Assembly: GCA_945907045.1 (NCBI GenBank)
Contig: CAMDSH010000010.1
Span: 21,894 to 85,893, forward strand
From: Rhizobium sp. Q54
Lineage (GTDB): Bacteria; Pseudomonadota; Alphaproteobacteria; Rhizobiales; Xanthobacteraceae
Direction: 5' to 3'
DNA length: 64,000 nucleotides
Numbering within the stretch: the stretch's first letter is position 1; every line of letters starts with the position of its first letter. The notes under the pieces were generated by a model. It was not told the DNA's origin. It ran no database searches and saw only the letters and a list, made by a program, of their open reading frames with translations. Positions 36,276-44,555 of the stretch are shown in pieces. Made by a program: the position numbers and the translations under genes.

Positions 36276-38012
36276 GTGGGGCCTTCTAAGGGCAAAGAAT
36301 TAGAGCGTTCGCTTAATGGCAAGCCGCGCGAATGGGCAAACGTTATTGCTTCGCGCACGGCATTGCGAGTTGCACCCATGCTCACTATCGCACTTAGCCG
36401 TGGCATCGACCAAGCCGGTCGCGAAATTATTTTGCCTACATTTCACCGCTTAGCCGTGTCTTGGGTTGCGAGTGTGTGGTCGGTTGTTGATTCAGTGGCA
36501 TTTGCTGAAAAGTATTATTCCTCCAATGATCCGAATGTGGCCAACTTTGCCGCAGATGCTGCCATCGATGCTAGTAATTCAGTTGTGACGTCAGCGGAGC
36601 CCACTAGCTTCGCTGTCAATGCTGTTATTTTCGCGACTCGCGCCGCCGGTGCTTCTCATGCGGAATATATTTGGAACTCTGTCTGGAGGGATATTGCCGC
36701 GCTCGAAAGTAGCGTACTAAATTTGCGACCTAGCGACCTTGCTGTTCAAGCTCTTTGGCCGAGCGGCATTCCGATCTGGGTGAATAATTATTGGCTAACT
36801 TTCAAGCGGACATTAGTGGACGCCAACGGGGATTGGGCGGTCTGGACTGATTGGTACGACGCTCGTCTAAAGGGGTCCGATAAAGAATTTCCAAATGCTG
36901 ACCTTGAAATCTCGCGTGCAAGTATTGCTGAGACAATTCGGAGTCAGAGCCCCAGAGTTGTTAACGCGCATATCAAGCGATTGATTGAAGAGAGTGAAAT
37001 ATTTCAACACGCAGTCGCAAACGAACATGAAGTCGATAATGCGAATGACAACTATGCGCCTCCTGTTCCCACTCAACGTCGCGCGGCGATTGAGCCAATT
37101 TGGGACAAAGGCCGCCTTACTCTCCCGAGAAAACCTGCAAAGCTGGACCTCAACAAAAAGAAATTTACGGCTGCGCTAACAGCGCTCCGTGCTGAGTTGC
37201 GCGATCTTGCCGATGGCGTCGATAACGAGGCCAATATCGACAAGCGTCCTGCAGCATTTCTTCGGCAACTCGCCGACCGTATTCCCGAGCAGGTTCCTAC
37301 TCAGGATGAGCTTTTCCGACTTGGCCATGTTGAAGGTGTATTACTAGGTTTTACGAAGACCGTCGACGATGAGTGGCCGGACTTTCTTGCTGCGCGCTAT
37401 CACGCGTTTTCACTCCAATTTGATCGCACAATACGGCAGTCATCGTTGTGGCGTGAGTTCAAGCGAAACGCAGCAAAGGAAACATTAAGTCCCGAACAAG
37501 TCAGTGCATCGCCAGAGATGGCCAAGAAAGCTGCGAGCGCACTGCGACAGAATGAGGCTAAGGAGTTTACTGATCTCGCAGTTCCGAAAAGCTTGGAGCA
37601 ACTGGCTGATGCACTTTCAGCCGTGCCCAGTAATGCTGAGCTGGCGCCGGATGCAATTGAAGCGGGCAACGAGCTTCTAGCTGCCGATCTTATAGAAAGC
37701 GTCAACAATACGCTGAAGGCAATTGCGGAGGTTGCATTAGCGGCGAAGATAGGTGCAGGCGTAGCCTCTCGCGTCGTAGGTTCGACACTGAGAGAGGCGG
37801 GCAAAAAATATGGAAAAAATTATCGTAAGGGATTCGTAAAAGCTGCATCCAAGCTGGGCACAAAGCATGGCGATAAAACAGTAAAATGGGTAAATCGGAT
37901 CGTCTGGGGTGGCGTTACGGGAACAGGCGGATTTTCGGCGCTCTCAAATCTAATTGCGAAATATCCAGAGGCGTTTGGCTGGCTTGAGCGCGTTCTTCAA
38001 TTTCTAAAGTAG
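36276..38012 (+). CDS. Orphan protein of unknown function in an AT-richer insert
   Basis: A 578-residue protein with GTG start and a GAGGCGGA box upstream. Base and codon use are visibly AT-richer than both neighbours. Residues ~25-190 are helical and Ala/Ser/Trp-rich (REWANVIASRTALRVAPML); DWAVWTDWYDARLKG at about 188-202 resembles a Trp-rich motif that I recall from orphan Hyphomicrobiales proteins. The middle contains ALRAELRDLADGVDNEANIDKR, and the tail (about 490-578) combines a basic stretch (KKYGKNYRKGFVKAASKLG) with a hydrophobic, Gly-rich helix. No enzymatic motif is visible. It converges with an SDR gene 13 bp away. Confidence 0.75.
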   Translation: MGPSKGKELERSLNGKPREWANVIASRTALRVAPMLTIALSRGIDQAGREIILPTFHRLAVSWVASVWSVVDSVAFAEKYYSSNDPNVANFAADAAIDASNSVVTSAEPTSFAVNAVIFATRAAGASHAEYIWNSVWRDIAALESSVLNLRPSDLAVQALWPSGIPIWVNNYWLTFKRTLVDANGDWAVWTDWYDARLKGSDKEFPNADLEISRASIAETIRSQSPRVVNAHIKRLIEESEIFQHAVANEHEVDNANDNYAPPVPTQRRAAIEPIWDKGRLTLPRKPAKLDLNKKKFTAALTALRAELRDLADGVDNEANIDKRPAAFLRQLADRIPEQVPTQDELFRLGHVEGVLLGFTKTVDDEWPDFLAARYHAFSLQFDRTIRQSSLWREFKRNAAKETLSPEQVSASPEMAKKAASALRQNEAKEFTDLAVPKSLEQLADALSAVPSNAELAPDAIEAGNELLAADLIESVNNTLKAIAEVALAAKIGAGVASRVVGSTLREAGKKYGKNYRKGFVKAASKLGTKHGDKTVKWVNRIVWGGVTGTGGFSALSNLIAKYPEAFGWLERVLQFLK

Positions 38013-38025
38013 TATCCGCCGCGTC

Positions 38026-38781
38026 TCACACGTGCTGGCCGCCATTGATATGGATTTCCGCGCCGTGAACATAGGACGCAGTGTCCGTGCACAGCACATA
38101 GATGATCTTCGCCACCTCGTCGGGCGTTCCTAACCGGTGCAGCGGAATTTGCTGTTCGACGATCTTCTCGGTGCCCGGCGAGAGAATGGATGTGTCGATC
38201 TCACCCGGTGCAATCGCATTCACCCGAATTCCGAGCGGGCCGAAATCGGTCGCCATTTCGCGCGTCAGAGATGCAAGCGCGGCTTTCGAGGTGGCGTAGG
38301 CGGCGCCCGCGAAGGGATGCACGCGCGAACCGGCGATTGAAGTGACGTTCACAACCGAGCCCTTCGCCGCCTTCAATTCTTCCATCAATCCGCGCGCCAG
38401 CATGATCGGCGCGAAGAAATTCACCTGAAAAACATGTGTCCACACATCGCGGGTAGTTTCGATGGAGCCGAGCCGCTTGCCGCCCGGCGCCTTCGGTGAA
38501 ATCGCGGCGTTGTTGACCAGCGCATCGAGCGTGCGCTCCGGCAGCCGGCGCTTGATTTCGGCGATGGCGTCGTCGGTGCTTTTGGCATCGGCGAGGTCGA
38601 CCTGGATGTGATCCTCGGGGCCGGCCTCCCACGGGCAATTCTCCGGGAACGGATGACGCGAGCAGGTGATGACGCGCCAGCCGGCGGCGGAGAAGCGCTT
38701 CACTGTCGCATGGCCAATGCCGCGGCTTGCTCCGGTGAGGAGCAGTGTGCGGCGCGGCTGATTGCTGGACGAAGTCGGCAT
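38026..38781 (-). CDS. SDR-family oxidoreductase
   Basis: A 251-residue classical short-chain dehydrogenase: TGASRGIGHATV cofactor loop, NNAAIS, a catalytic Ser in VTSIAGSR, and Y-x3-K in YATSKAALASL. IHINGGQHV near the C-terminus is usual for this class. It is NAD(P)-dependent; the substrate is unknown. It is followed 32 bp upstream by the pdxH gene on the same strand, so it is probably downstream of pdxH in one transcript. Confidence 0.9.
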   Translation of the reverse strand: MPTSSSNQPRRTLLLTGASRGIGHATVKRFSAAGWRVITCSRHPFPENCPWEAGPEDHIQVDLADAKSTDDAIAEIKRRLPERTLDALVNNAAISPKAPGGKRLGSIETTRDVWTHVFQVNFFAPIMLARGLMEELKAAKGSVVNVTSIAGSRVHPFAGAAYATSKAALASLTREMATDFGPLGIRVNAIAPGEIDTSILSPGTEKIVEQQIPLHRLGTPDEVAKIIYVLCTDTASYVHGAEIHINGGQHV

Positions 38782-38813
38782 GAAATCTTTCCGTCGATTA
38801 GCGTGATGCTATC

Positions 38814-39452
38814 TTACGGATAGAGCCGCGTCTTGATCCAGGCGCCGCCGGGCTCGCGGCGGAATTCGATGCGGTCGTGCAGGCGGAACGGCCGGTCCTG
38901 CCAGAACTCGATTAGAACTGGAACAATGCGATAGCCCGACCAGTTCGGTGGACGCGGCACGTCGCCCGTTGCGTATTTTGCGGCATAGGCTTCGACCGCC
39001 TTCTCGAACACCTGGCGGCTTTCCAGCGGCGAAGACTGCTGGCTCGCCCAGGCACCGACCTGCGCCCCCTTTGGGCGGGAGGCGAAATAGGCGTCGGCTT
39101 CCGCGCTGGTCACGTGTTCCACCGGCCCGCGCACGCGAATCTGGCGGTTGAGCGACTTCCAGTAAAACACCATCGCCGCCTCGGGGTGGCCATCCAATTC
39201 CCGCCCTTTTTGGCTGTTCATGTTTGTGTAGAAAACGAATCCGCGCTCATCGGCGCCTTTGAGCAGGACAATCCGCACGTTTGGCCGCCCGCCTTGGTCG
39301 ATGGTGGCCAGCGCCATGGCGGTGGGGTCGCGCGGCTCGGAAGCCGTGGCCTCCTGCAACCACGCGGTAAACAGCCGCATGGGCTCTTCCGCCTGGGTGA
39401 AATCACCACTCGTTAACCAACTTGGGTGTTCTATCGGAGCCGTGTCGGACAT
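38814..39452 (-). CDS. pdxH: Pyridoxamine/pyridoxine 5'-phosphate oxidase
   Basis: A 212-residue FMN enzyme that oxidises PNP/PMP to pyridoxal 5'-phosphate. Diagnostic blocks are [51 protein letters not shown], and the C-terminal [15 protein letters not shown] and W-x-x-x-RLYP ending. The length is normal. It is divergent from the small lipoprotein gene at 39481 with only 28 bp between starts. Confidence 0.96.
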   Translation of the reverse strand: MSDTAPIEHPSWLTSGDFTQAEEPMRLFTAWLQEATASEPRDPTAMALATIDQGGRPNVRIVLLKGADERGFVFYTNMNSQKGRELDGHPEAAMVFYWKSLNRQIRVRGPVEHVTSAEADAYFASRPKGAQVGAWASQQSSPLESRQVFEKAVEAYAAKYATGDVPRPPNWSGYRIVPVLIEFWQDRPFRLHDRIEFRREPGGAWIKTRLYP

Positions 39453-39480
39453 ATTGCGGAGTTCTCATTTGGCCGGTCCG

Positions 39481-39969
39481 GTGACCCGTCTTTCCCGGCA
39501 GCCCCTTTATAGTGGAACGGGGAAACCGCGCCTATGGCGAGGTCTTGCCACGGCGGCGGCTGTCATGCTCGGCCTCGCCTGCGCCGGCTGCGGTTTGTCC
39601 TCTCCCGCGCTCGACAGCCTGTTCACGAAGAACAAGGACGATGCCAAATCTGAGACGACCGGCTCGATCGCCGAACCCGTCAAGGCCGTGCTCCCGCCCG
39701 ATGGCGACCTCGCATACACGCGCGCGGCAGCAACCGAATTGCTGACCCGTGGCGGCAAGGACGCCAGCCTGCCGTGGGAAAACCCCCGAACCGGCGCGCG
39801 CGGCACGGTGACGCCGATCGCGGCCGCCTACAATCAGGACGGCCTGACCTGCCGCGATTTCCTGGCGAGCTACGTGCGCGAGAAATCGGAATCATGGCTG
39901 CAGGGCGAAGCCTGCCGCGACAAGGGCAAGTGGGAAATCCGTTCTCTGCGGCCCTGGAAGCGTTCTTAA
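39481..39969 (+). CDS. RT0821/Lpp0805-type surface lipoprotein
   Basis: A 162-residue protein, likely starting at GTG 39481. It has a hydrophobic signal and a lipobox-like ACAGC, giving a lipidated Cys near residue 39. The C-terminal half, LPWENPRTGARGTVTPIAAAY then LTCRDFLASYV and WLQGEACRDKGKW, is the pattern of the RT0821/Lpp0805 family of surface proteins. Two cysteines in that half are probably disulfide-linked. The true start could be further upstream within the pdxH promoter, as the frame stays open. The function is unknown. Confidence 0.72.
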   Translation: MTRLSRQPLYSGTGKPRLWRGLATAAAVMLGLACAGCGLSSPALDSLFTKNKDDAKSETTGSIAEPVKAVLPPDGDLAYTRAAATELLTRGGKDASLPWENPRTGARGTVTPIAAAYNQDGLTCRDFLASYVREKSESWLQGEACRDKGKWEIRSLRPWKRS

Positions 39970-40083
39970 CGCCCGGTTTGCCGGCTCCCGTGCGAGCCGC
40001 GTTGCATCCGGGCATTTCCGACCCCACATTGATGGCGTGACGCCGTATATCAGGCGCTGGGGATTCAATCGGAGTTGATGCGG

Positions 40084-41064
40084 ATGCGCGACCCCTATGA
40101 AGTGCTGGGGGTGTCCAAGGGTGCGAGCGCGGGCGAGATCAAGACCGCTTTCCGGCGGCTCGCCAAGAAGCTGCATCCCGACGCCAACAAGCACGATCCG
40201 AAGGCGGCGACGCGCTTCGCGGAGCTTAACGCCGCCTACGAAATCGTTGGTGAGGCGGACAAGCGCAAGGCCTTCGACAACGGTGAGATCGACGCCGAGG
40301 GCAAGCCGCGCTTCCGCGGCTTTGAAGGCGCGCAGCCGGGTGGCTTCGGCGGCCGCGAAGGAAATTTCGAAACATTCTCCTGGGGGCCAGACGGTTTTCA
40401 GCAGCCGGGCGGACGCGGCGGAAGATTTCAGGCCGGCGGCGGCATCGAGGATCTTTTGCGCGGCATGTTCGGTGGACAGGCCGGCGCGGGCCGCGGTGGT
40501 GCCGGCTCGCAATTCGAGCCGCAGGATTTCGGCGCTGGCAGTGCGGGCCGCGATATTTCCGCGTCGCTCACCATCACGCTGCCCGAGGCGGCGCTGGGTG
40601 CAAAAAAACGCGTGCACCTGCCGACAGGCAAGGATGTCGAGGTAAAAATTCCGGCAGGGCTCACGAGCGGACAGCAGATCCGGCTCAAGGGTCAGGGTAT
40701 GGCGGGTCCGGGCGGCACAGGCGATCTGCTGATCGCGGTGACGATCGCGCCGCATCCGGTGTTCACGCCCGACGGCCTGGATCTGCGTCTCGATTTGCCG
40801 ATTACACTTTATGAAGCGGCGCTCGGCGCGAAGGTGCGCGTGCCGACGCTCGATGGCGCGGTCGATCTGGCGATTCCCGCCGACACCAATTCCGGGCGCA
40901 CGTTCCGTCTCAAGGGCAAGGGCCTGCGCTCGAAAGAAGGCACCGGCGATCTGCTCGCGACGGTGCGCATCATGCTGCCCGAGGGCAGCGACGCCGAACT
41001 TAAAGAACTGATGCGCAAGTGGCGCGAGAGCAAGCCTTACGATCCGCGCAAAGACTTGGGCTAA
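40084..41064 (+). CDS. J-domain co-chaperone (CbpA/DnaJ-class)
   Basis: A 326-residue type II Hsp40. The J domain (1-~65) has the HPD triad in KKLHPDANKHDP; a Gly/Phe-rich linker spans ~78-150; two C-terminal beta-sandwich peptide-binding domains follow. There is no zinc-finger cysteine cluster, so it is CbpA-like rather than DnaJ proper. Start ATG 40084 is preferred (GGAG box 40071-40074, 9-base gap) over TTG 40075 and ATG 40078. It stimulates DnaK ATPase. It ends inside a short tandem repeat shared with the convergent anti-sigma gene. Confidence 0.9.
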   Translation: MRDPYEVLGVSKGASAGEIKTAFRRLAKKLHPDANKHDPKAATRFAELNAAYEIVGEADKRKAFDNGEIDAEGKPRFRGFEGAQPGGFGGREGNFETFSWGPDGFQQPGGRGGRFQAGGGIEDLLRGMFGGQAGAGRGGAGSQFEPQDFGAGSAGRDISASLTITLPEAALGAKKRVHLPTGKDVEVKIPAGLTSGQQIRLKGQGMAGPGGTGDLLIAVTIAPHPVFTPDGLDLRLDLPITLYEAALGAKVRVPTLDGAVDLAIPADTNSGRTFRLKGKGLRSKEGTGDLLATVRIMLPEGSDAELKELMRKWRESKPYDPRKDLG

Positions 41065-41125
41065 TAAAGACTTGGGCGAATAAGGACCTGGGCTAATTGA
41101 ACCTGGGCTGATCCAGTTTAGGCTG
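41051..41125. repeat. Degenerate 15-16-bp tandem repeat between convergent genes
   Basis: About five units of the pattern A-A-R-A-C-Y-T-G-G-G-C-T-A-A-T run head to tail, beginning in the last codons of the J-domain gene and ending inside the 3' end of the anti-sigma gene. GGCTAAT inside the unit supplies TAA to the plus gene (unit 1) and, read the other way, TAG to the minus gene (unit 3). Confidence 0.75.
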
Positions 41126-41917
41126 ATCGAGCGACGTGCGGTTAGCCGCAGGCGGGCGATTTTCCATCTGCTCATAAGCCGACTTGGCGACGCTCTTGAG
41201 CCGGACCTTGTCCTGCGGGCCGCTCACAACGTAGCCATAGCCGCTCTCCACCCACTGCACGGCAGCGAAGTTGTCCGCCTCGTTGTAACGCAAGGCGGTG
41301 CGCTCGGCGGCGAGTTTCGTGCAGAACAGCGTGAAGCGCTCGCCCGTGCCGCTTTCATACATGAACAGCGCCGCCGGCCCGTTGACGCCCGGCAGCAGCC
41401 GTCCGCCCAGCAACTTGAGGCCAAAGGTGGTGAGTTCGGGCGCGCGCAACGAGGTGCCAACGCGGCGGGACAGCCACGGCAGCAGATGGGCTTCGGTCGC
41501 GCCCACTTCGATCGGATGGCGGACTTCACCGATGTAAAGTTTGTGCGCGGTCAGCGCGTCGTTGGTCAGCAACTCGTAGCCGTCCGGCGCGGCTGCGGAC
41601 GCGCCGCGCGCCACCCAGCCGGCGCCGCCGCCGATGAGAAGCGCAGCCACGACCGCCGCGGCAGCCATGCCGGCCCACGAGCGCCCGTTGCGGATCAGTT
41701 TGTCGAGCTTGAGCCGCTCCGGCACCGGTTCGGCGGCGACGGCGTTATAACGCGCGCGGATCGCTTCCGACTGCGCGCGCCACGCCGCGATCTGCGCCGC
41801 GGCGTCCGGTTGAGCTATCAGCCATGCCGCGACAGCTTCCTGGCGATCCGCCGGGAGCTCGCCGTCGATATAGGCGTGCAACTCATCTTCGGTGATGGGT
41901 GAATCTTGATTGTTCAT
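41093..41917 (-). CDS. Membrane anti-sigma factor
   Basis: A 274-residue protein of anti-sigma type. Residues 1-~60 form a helical domain (TEDELHAYIDGELPADRQEAV) like zinc-less ZAS domains; a membrane helix follows at ~81-104; the rest is periplasmic. It overlaps no gene but follows the sigma factor gene by 28 bp on the same strand, the classical ECF sigma/anti-sigma pair. The C-terminus (LDQPKLDQPRFN) is encoded by the tandem repeat. Signal sensed is unknown. Confidence 0.85.
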   Translation of the reverse strand: MNNQDSPITEDELHAYIDGELPADRQEAVAAWLIAQPDAAAQIAAWRAQSEAIRARYNAVAAEPVPERLKLDKLIRNGRSWAGMAAAAVVAALLIGGGAGWVARGASAAAPDGYELLTNDALTAHKLYIGEVRHPIEVGATEAHLLPWLSRRVGTSLRAPELTTFGLKLLGGRLLPGVNGPAALFMYESGTGERFTLFCTKLAAERTALRYNEADNFAAVQWVESGYGYVVSGPQDKVRLKSVAKSAYEQMENRPPAANRTSLDQPKLDQPRFN

Positions 41918-41945
41918 GGCTCTAACCTTCGCTCTTCAATCCGGT

Positions 41946-42437
41946 TCATTTCACGCGGCGCAGCGCGGGGCGCTCGCCGTCGAGGTAAGCTTTGATCTGC
42001 ACGCGCGCACGCGCTAAACGCGACATTACGGTTCCAATCGGCACGCCCTGCACTTCGGCGACCTCGCGATAACTCAATCCTTCCAGCACCACGAGTAGAA
42101 GCGCTGCGCGCTGGTCTTCGACTAACCCTGCGAGCGCACGTTCGATATCGCGATGGCCTGCTTCCGGCCCCGCCATGTCGGGCGCGTCGTTATCCTCGAT
42201 CGACATCAGAATCGGCCGCCGCGCCAGCGAGCGCAGGCGGTTGCGGTTGAGGTTGGTCAAGATCGTGTACAGCCAACTGCGTACGTCGCCGCCGAGAAAG
42301 AGATGCTCCGAGCGCAGCGCGCGCACAAGCGTGTCCTGCACCAAATCGTCCGCGATGTCGCGGTCGCGCGTGAGCGCCCGTGCGTAACGCCGCAGCGCCG
42401 GTATCGTCGCCTCGACGCTCTGCTGGAATCCCGCCAA
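41946..42437 (-). CDS. ECF-type RNA polymerase sigma factor
   Basis: A 163-residue sigma-70 family factor with region 2 (LRRYARALTRDRDIADDLVQDTLVRAL, FLGGDVRSWLYTIL) and region 4 (LSYREVAEVQGVPIGTVMSRLARAR) but no regions 1 and 3. The neighbour is its anti-sigma factor. The upstream 235-bp region, shared with fabI, includes a palindrome at 42514 and an ECF-like GAAC-N17-CGTC on the plus strand. The target regulon is not visible. Confidence 0.9.
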   Translation of the reverse strand: MAGFQQSVEATIPALRRYARALTRDRDIADDLVQDTLVRALRSEHLFLGGDVRSWLYTILTNLNRNRLRSLARRPILMSIEDNDAPDMAGPEAGHRDIERALAGLVEDQRAALLLVVLEGLSYREVAEVQGVPIGTVMSRLARARVQIKAYLDGERPALRRVK

Positions 42438-42513
42438 TCGAGCCCCCTGTCTTACTCAGCCCGTGTGAGCGGCGGCACCGCGGCCGGCGAACGGGTTCAT
42501 ACGAAAAGCCGTC

Positions 42514-42532
42514 TCATGACTGTTGGTCATGA
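42514..42532. promoter_or_regulatory. Palindromic operator candidate upstream of fabI
   Basis: A perfect 7-bp inverted repeat TCATGAC-TGTTG-GTCATGA lies between the divergent sigma factor (42437) and fabI (42673). Its symmetric half-sites and position suit a dimeric repressor or activator. No known regulator is assigned. Confidence 0.4.
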
Positions 42533-42672
42533 CAGCAAACACCGCGTCGCGCAGGCTATTCCCGAAAAGCCCGTTAACGCTGGTTTTTCCCGGGTGGCCG
42601 CCTTGCTTGATGGCCCGAAAACCCTATGCCATACGAGGCAGCCGGCGGGTACCGGCCGGATGGGGAAAATTG

Positions 42673-43491
42673 ATGCCGGTGACCTCGGAGATGATGCGCG
42701 GCAAGCGCGGGTTGATCATGGGGGTTGCCAACAACCGCTCGATCGCCTGGGGCATCGCGCGCGCCTGCCGCAATCACGGCGCTGATCTGGCCTTCACCTA
42801 TCAAGGCGATGCGCTGAAAAAGCGCGTCGAACCGCTGGCGGAAGAGGTCGACGGCCTCGTCGTCGGCCACTGCGATGTCACCGACGTCTCGACGCTCGAC
42901 GCCGTGTTCGCGGCGGTCAAGTCCGCCTGGGGTTCGCTCGATTTCGTGGTGCACGCCATCGCGTTTTCCGACAAGGACCAGCTCGACGGGCGCTACGTCG
43001 ACACTACCGAGGACAATTTCAGCAAGACGATGCTGGTGAGCTGCTATTCGTTCACCGCCGTCGCCCAGCGCGCCGAGAAGCTGATGCCGAATGGCGGGTC
43101 CATGCTCACGCTCACTTATTACGGCGCCGAGAAGTGGATGCCGCATTACAACGTCATGGGCGTCGCCAAGGCCGGTCTGGAAGCCTCCGTGCGTTATCTC
43201 GCCGCCGATCTCGGCGCCAAGAAAATACGCGTCAACGCCATCTCGTCGGGGCCGATCAAGACGCTGGCCGCTTCCGGCATCGGTGATTTCCGCTACATCC
43301 TGAAATGGAACGAATACAACACGCCGCTCCGCCGCAACGTCACGCTTGAGGAGGTCGGCAACACGGCGGTGTATTTCCTCTCCGACATGTCGGGCGGCGT
43401 CACCGGCGAGATTCATCACGTCGATGCCGGTTACCACATCGTCGGCATCAAGCACCCCGACGCCCCGGATATGTCCGTCGGCAAGGAGTAG
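42673..43491 (+). CDS. fabI: Enoyl-[acyl-carrier-protein] reductase (NADH), FabI
   Basis: A 272-residue FabI, the last reductive step of fatty-acid elongation. Signatures are GLIMGVANNRSIAWGIA, HAIAFSDKDQL, SMLTLTYYGAEKWMPHYNVM with Tyr-x6-Lys catalysis (YNVMGVAK), and ISSGPIKTLAASGI. The start ATG 42673 has GGGGA six bases upstream; longer frames to 42523 are not coding. The target of triclosan-type inhibitors in related bacteria. It is monocistronic and is followed by a long palindromic element. Confidence 0.95.
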   Translation: MPVTSEMMRGKRGLIMGVANNRSIAWGIARACRNHGADLAFTYQGDALKKRVEPLAEEVDGLVVGHCDVTDVSTLDAVFAAVKSAWGSLDFVVHAIAFSDKDQLDGRYVDTTEDNFSKTMLVSCYSFTAVAQRAEKLMPNGGSMLTLTYYGAEKWMPHYNVMGVAKAGLEASVRYLAADLGAKKIRVNAISSGPIKTLAASGIGDFRYILKWNEYNTPLRRNVTLEEVGNTAVYFLSDMSGGVTGEIHHVDAGYHIVGIKHPDAPDMSVGKE

Positions 43492-43505
43492 GGCGGCTTT
43501 TTGTC

Positions 43506-43599
43506 ATCGCCCGCGCATGCGGGCGATCCAGTAATCGCCGGCTTTGATTGTTTTCCGTGAGCGCTTGCGTTTACTGGATGCTCCGCTTTCGCGGAGCAT
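43506..43599. repeat. Bipartite palindromic intergenic repeat, copy B
   Basis: Nested inverted repeats: ATCGCCCGC/GCGGGCGAT hairpin (43506-43527), TCCAGTAA paired at a distance with TTACTGGA (43527 and 43571), and ATGCTCCGC/GCGGAGCAT hairpin (43578-43599) with the TTTC loop shared with copy A at 28835-28888. It lies between fabI and the histidine phosphatase and resembles dispersed palindromes that I recall in Bradyrhizobium-like genomes. Confidence 0.75.
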
Positions 43600-43613
43600 G
43601 ACAGAGCAGGGAC

Positions 43614-44213
43614 ATGCCGCCGCCTATCCTCTATTACGTTCGTCACGGTGAAACCGACTGGAACGTGGAAGGCCGCCTGCAGGGCCGCCGCGATATTCCG
43701 CTCAATGCGCGCGGCCGCGCGCAGGCCGCGCATTGCGGTGAAATACTGCGCGATCTTTTCGCGCGCGAGGGCCGCCAGGCTGCCGACTACAACTACGTCT
43801 CAAGCCCGCTTGGCCGCGCCTCCGGAACGATGGAGATCGTGCGCGCGGCGCTCGGCCTGCCGGCGGCGGGTTACAAAAAAGAACCGCAATTAGCGGAAAT
43901 TTTCTTCGGCGATTGGGAAGGTTTCACGCTAGCCGAATTGCGCGAGCGCGATCCGGGCCGTCTGGCCGCGCGCGAGCACGACAAGTGGCGGTTCATCCCG
44001 CCGGGCGGAGAAAGCTATGAGGCGGTCTCGTTCCGGATGCGGGATTGGTATGCGGGTCTCGATCGCGACGCGGTGGTGACGGCGCATGGCGGCACCGCCC
44101 GCGCATTGATCGCGCATCTCGGCATCACGCCGGCAGCGGCCGCGCCGCTCTACGATATTGGCCAAGGCGTGGTGTACGTTTTCACGGGGAAAACGCTCAC
44201 GCGTTATTCCTGA
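43614..44213 (+). CDS. Histidine phosphatase family protein
   Basis: A 199-residue phosphoglycerate-mutase-like phosphatase. The phospho-His loop is YYVRHGETDWN with His11; a second catalytic VTAHGGTARALIAH His lies near residue 160, and EIFFGDWEGFTLAEL supplies the acid. The family includes alpha-ribazole phosphatase (CobC) and general sugar-phosphate phosphatases; no cobalamin genes are nearby. It is alone, with the palindrome upstream and a convergent small gene downstream. Confidence 0.88.
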   Translation: MPPPILYYVRHGETDWNVEGRLQGRRDIPLNARGRAQAAHCGEILRDLFAREGRQAADYNYVSSPLGRASGTMEIVRAALGLPAAGYKKEPQLAEIFFGDWEGFTLAELRERDPGRLAAREHDKWRFIPPGGESYEAVSFRMRDWYAGLDRDAVVTAHGGTARALIAHLGITPAAAAPLYDIGQGVVYVFTGKTLTRYS

Positions 44214-44300
44214 AAAGGAAACGGCCGGACCCGAAGGTCCGGCCGTTGCATCGGTAGCGCCAGGATATCCGCCTGCGCAGATATCAAGCCGCAATCCGAA

Positions 44301-44555
44301 TTACATCTTCGGGCAACCCTTGAGCTTCGGGTCCTTCTTGCATTGATCGGCGGTCGGCTTCTTGGTGGCAGCCGAGAAGTCGATCGAAGTCAGCGAGCTC
44401 ATCTTCGGGCAGCCCTTGAGCTTCGGGTCTTTCTTGCATTGATCGGCAGTCGGCTTCTTGGTCGCGGCCGAGAAGTCGGTGTTGGCGGCGAAGCTCGGTG
44501 CGCTGAGCGCGATGAGCAGGCCAAACGCAGCGGCGATAGCGGTGAGATTGCGCAT
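44301..44555 (-). CDS. Small exported protein with a duplicated 26-residue unit
   Basis: An 84-residue protein. ATG 44555 is chosen because a GAGGA box lies eight bases before it. A signal peptide (residues 1-24, cut at FAA) is followed by two identical 26-residue units, DFSAATKKPTADQCKKDPKL followed by KGCPKM, separated by SSLTSI. Each unit has two cysteines spaced for a disulfide. The DNA copies (44304-44381 and 44400-44477) differ at several third positions, so the duplication is not brand-new. The role is unknown; small Lys/Cys-rich periplasmic peptides sometimes bind metals or cell wall. Confidence 0.75.
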   Translation of the reverse strand: MRNLTAIAAAFGLLIALSAPSFAANTDFSAATKKPTADQCKKDPKLKGCPKMSSLTSIDFSAATKKPTADQCKKDPKLKGCPKM

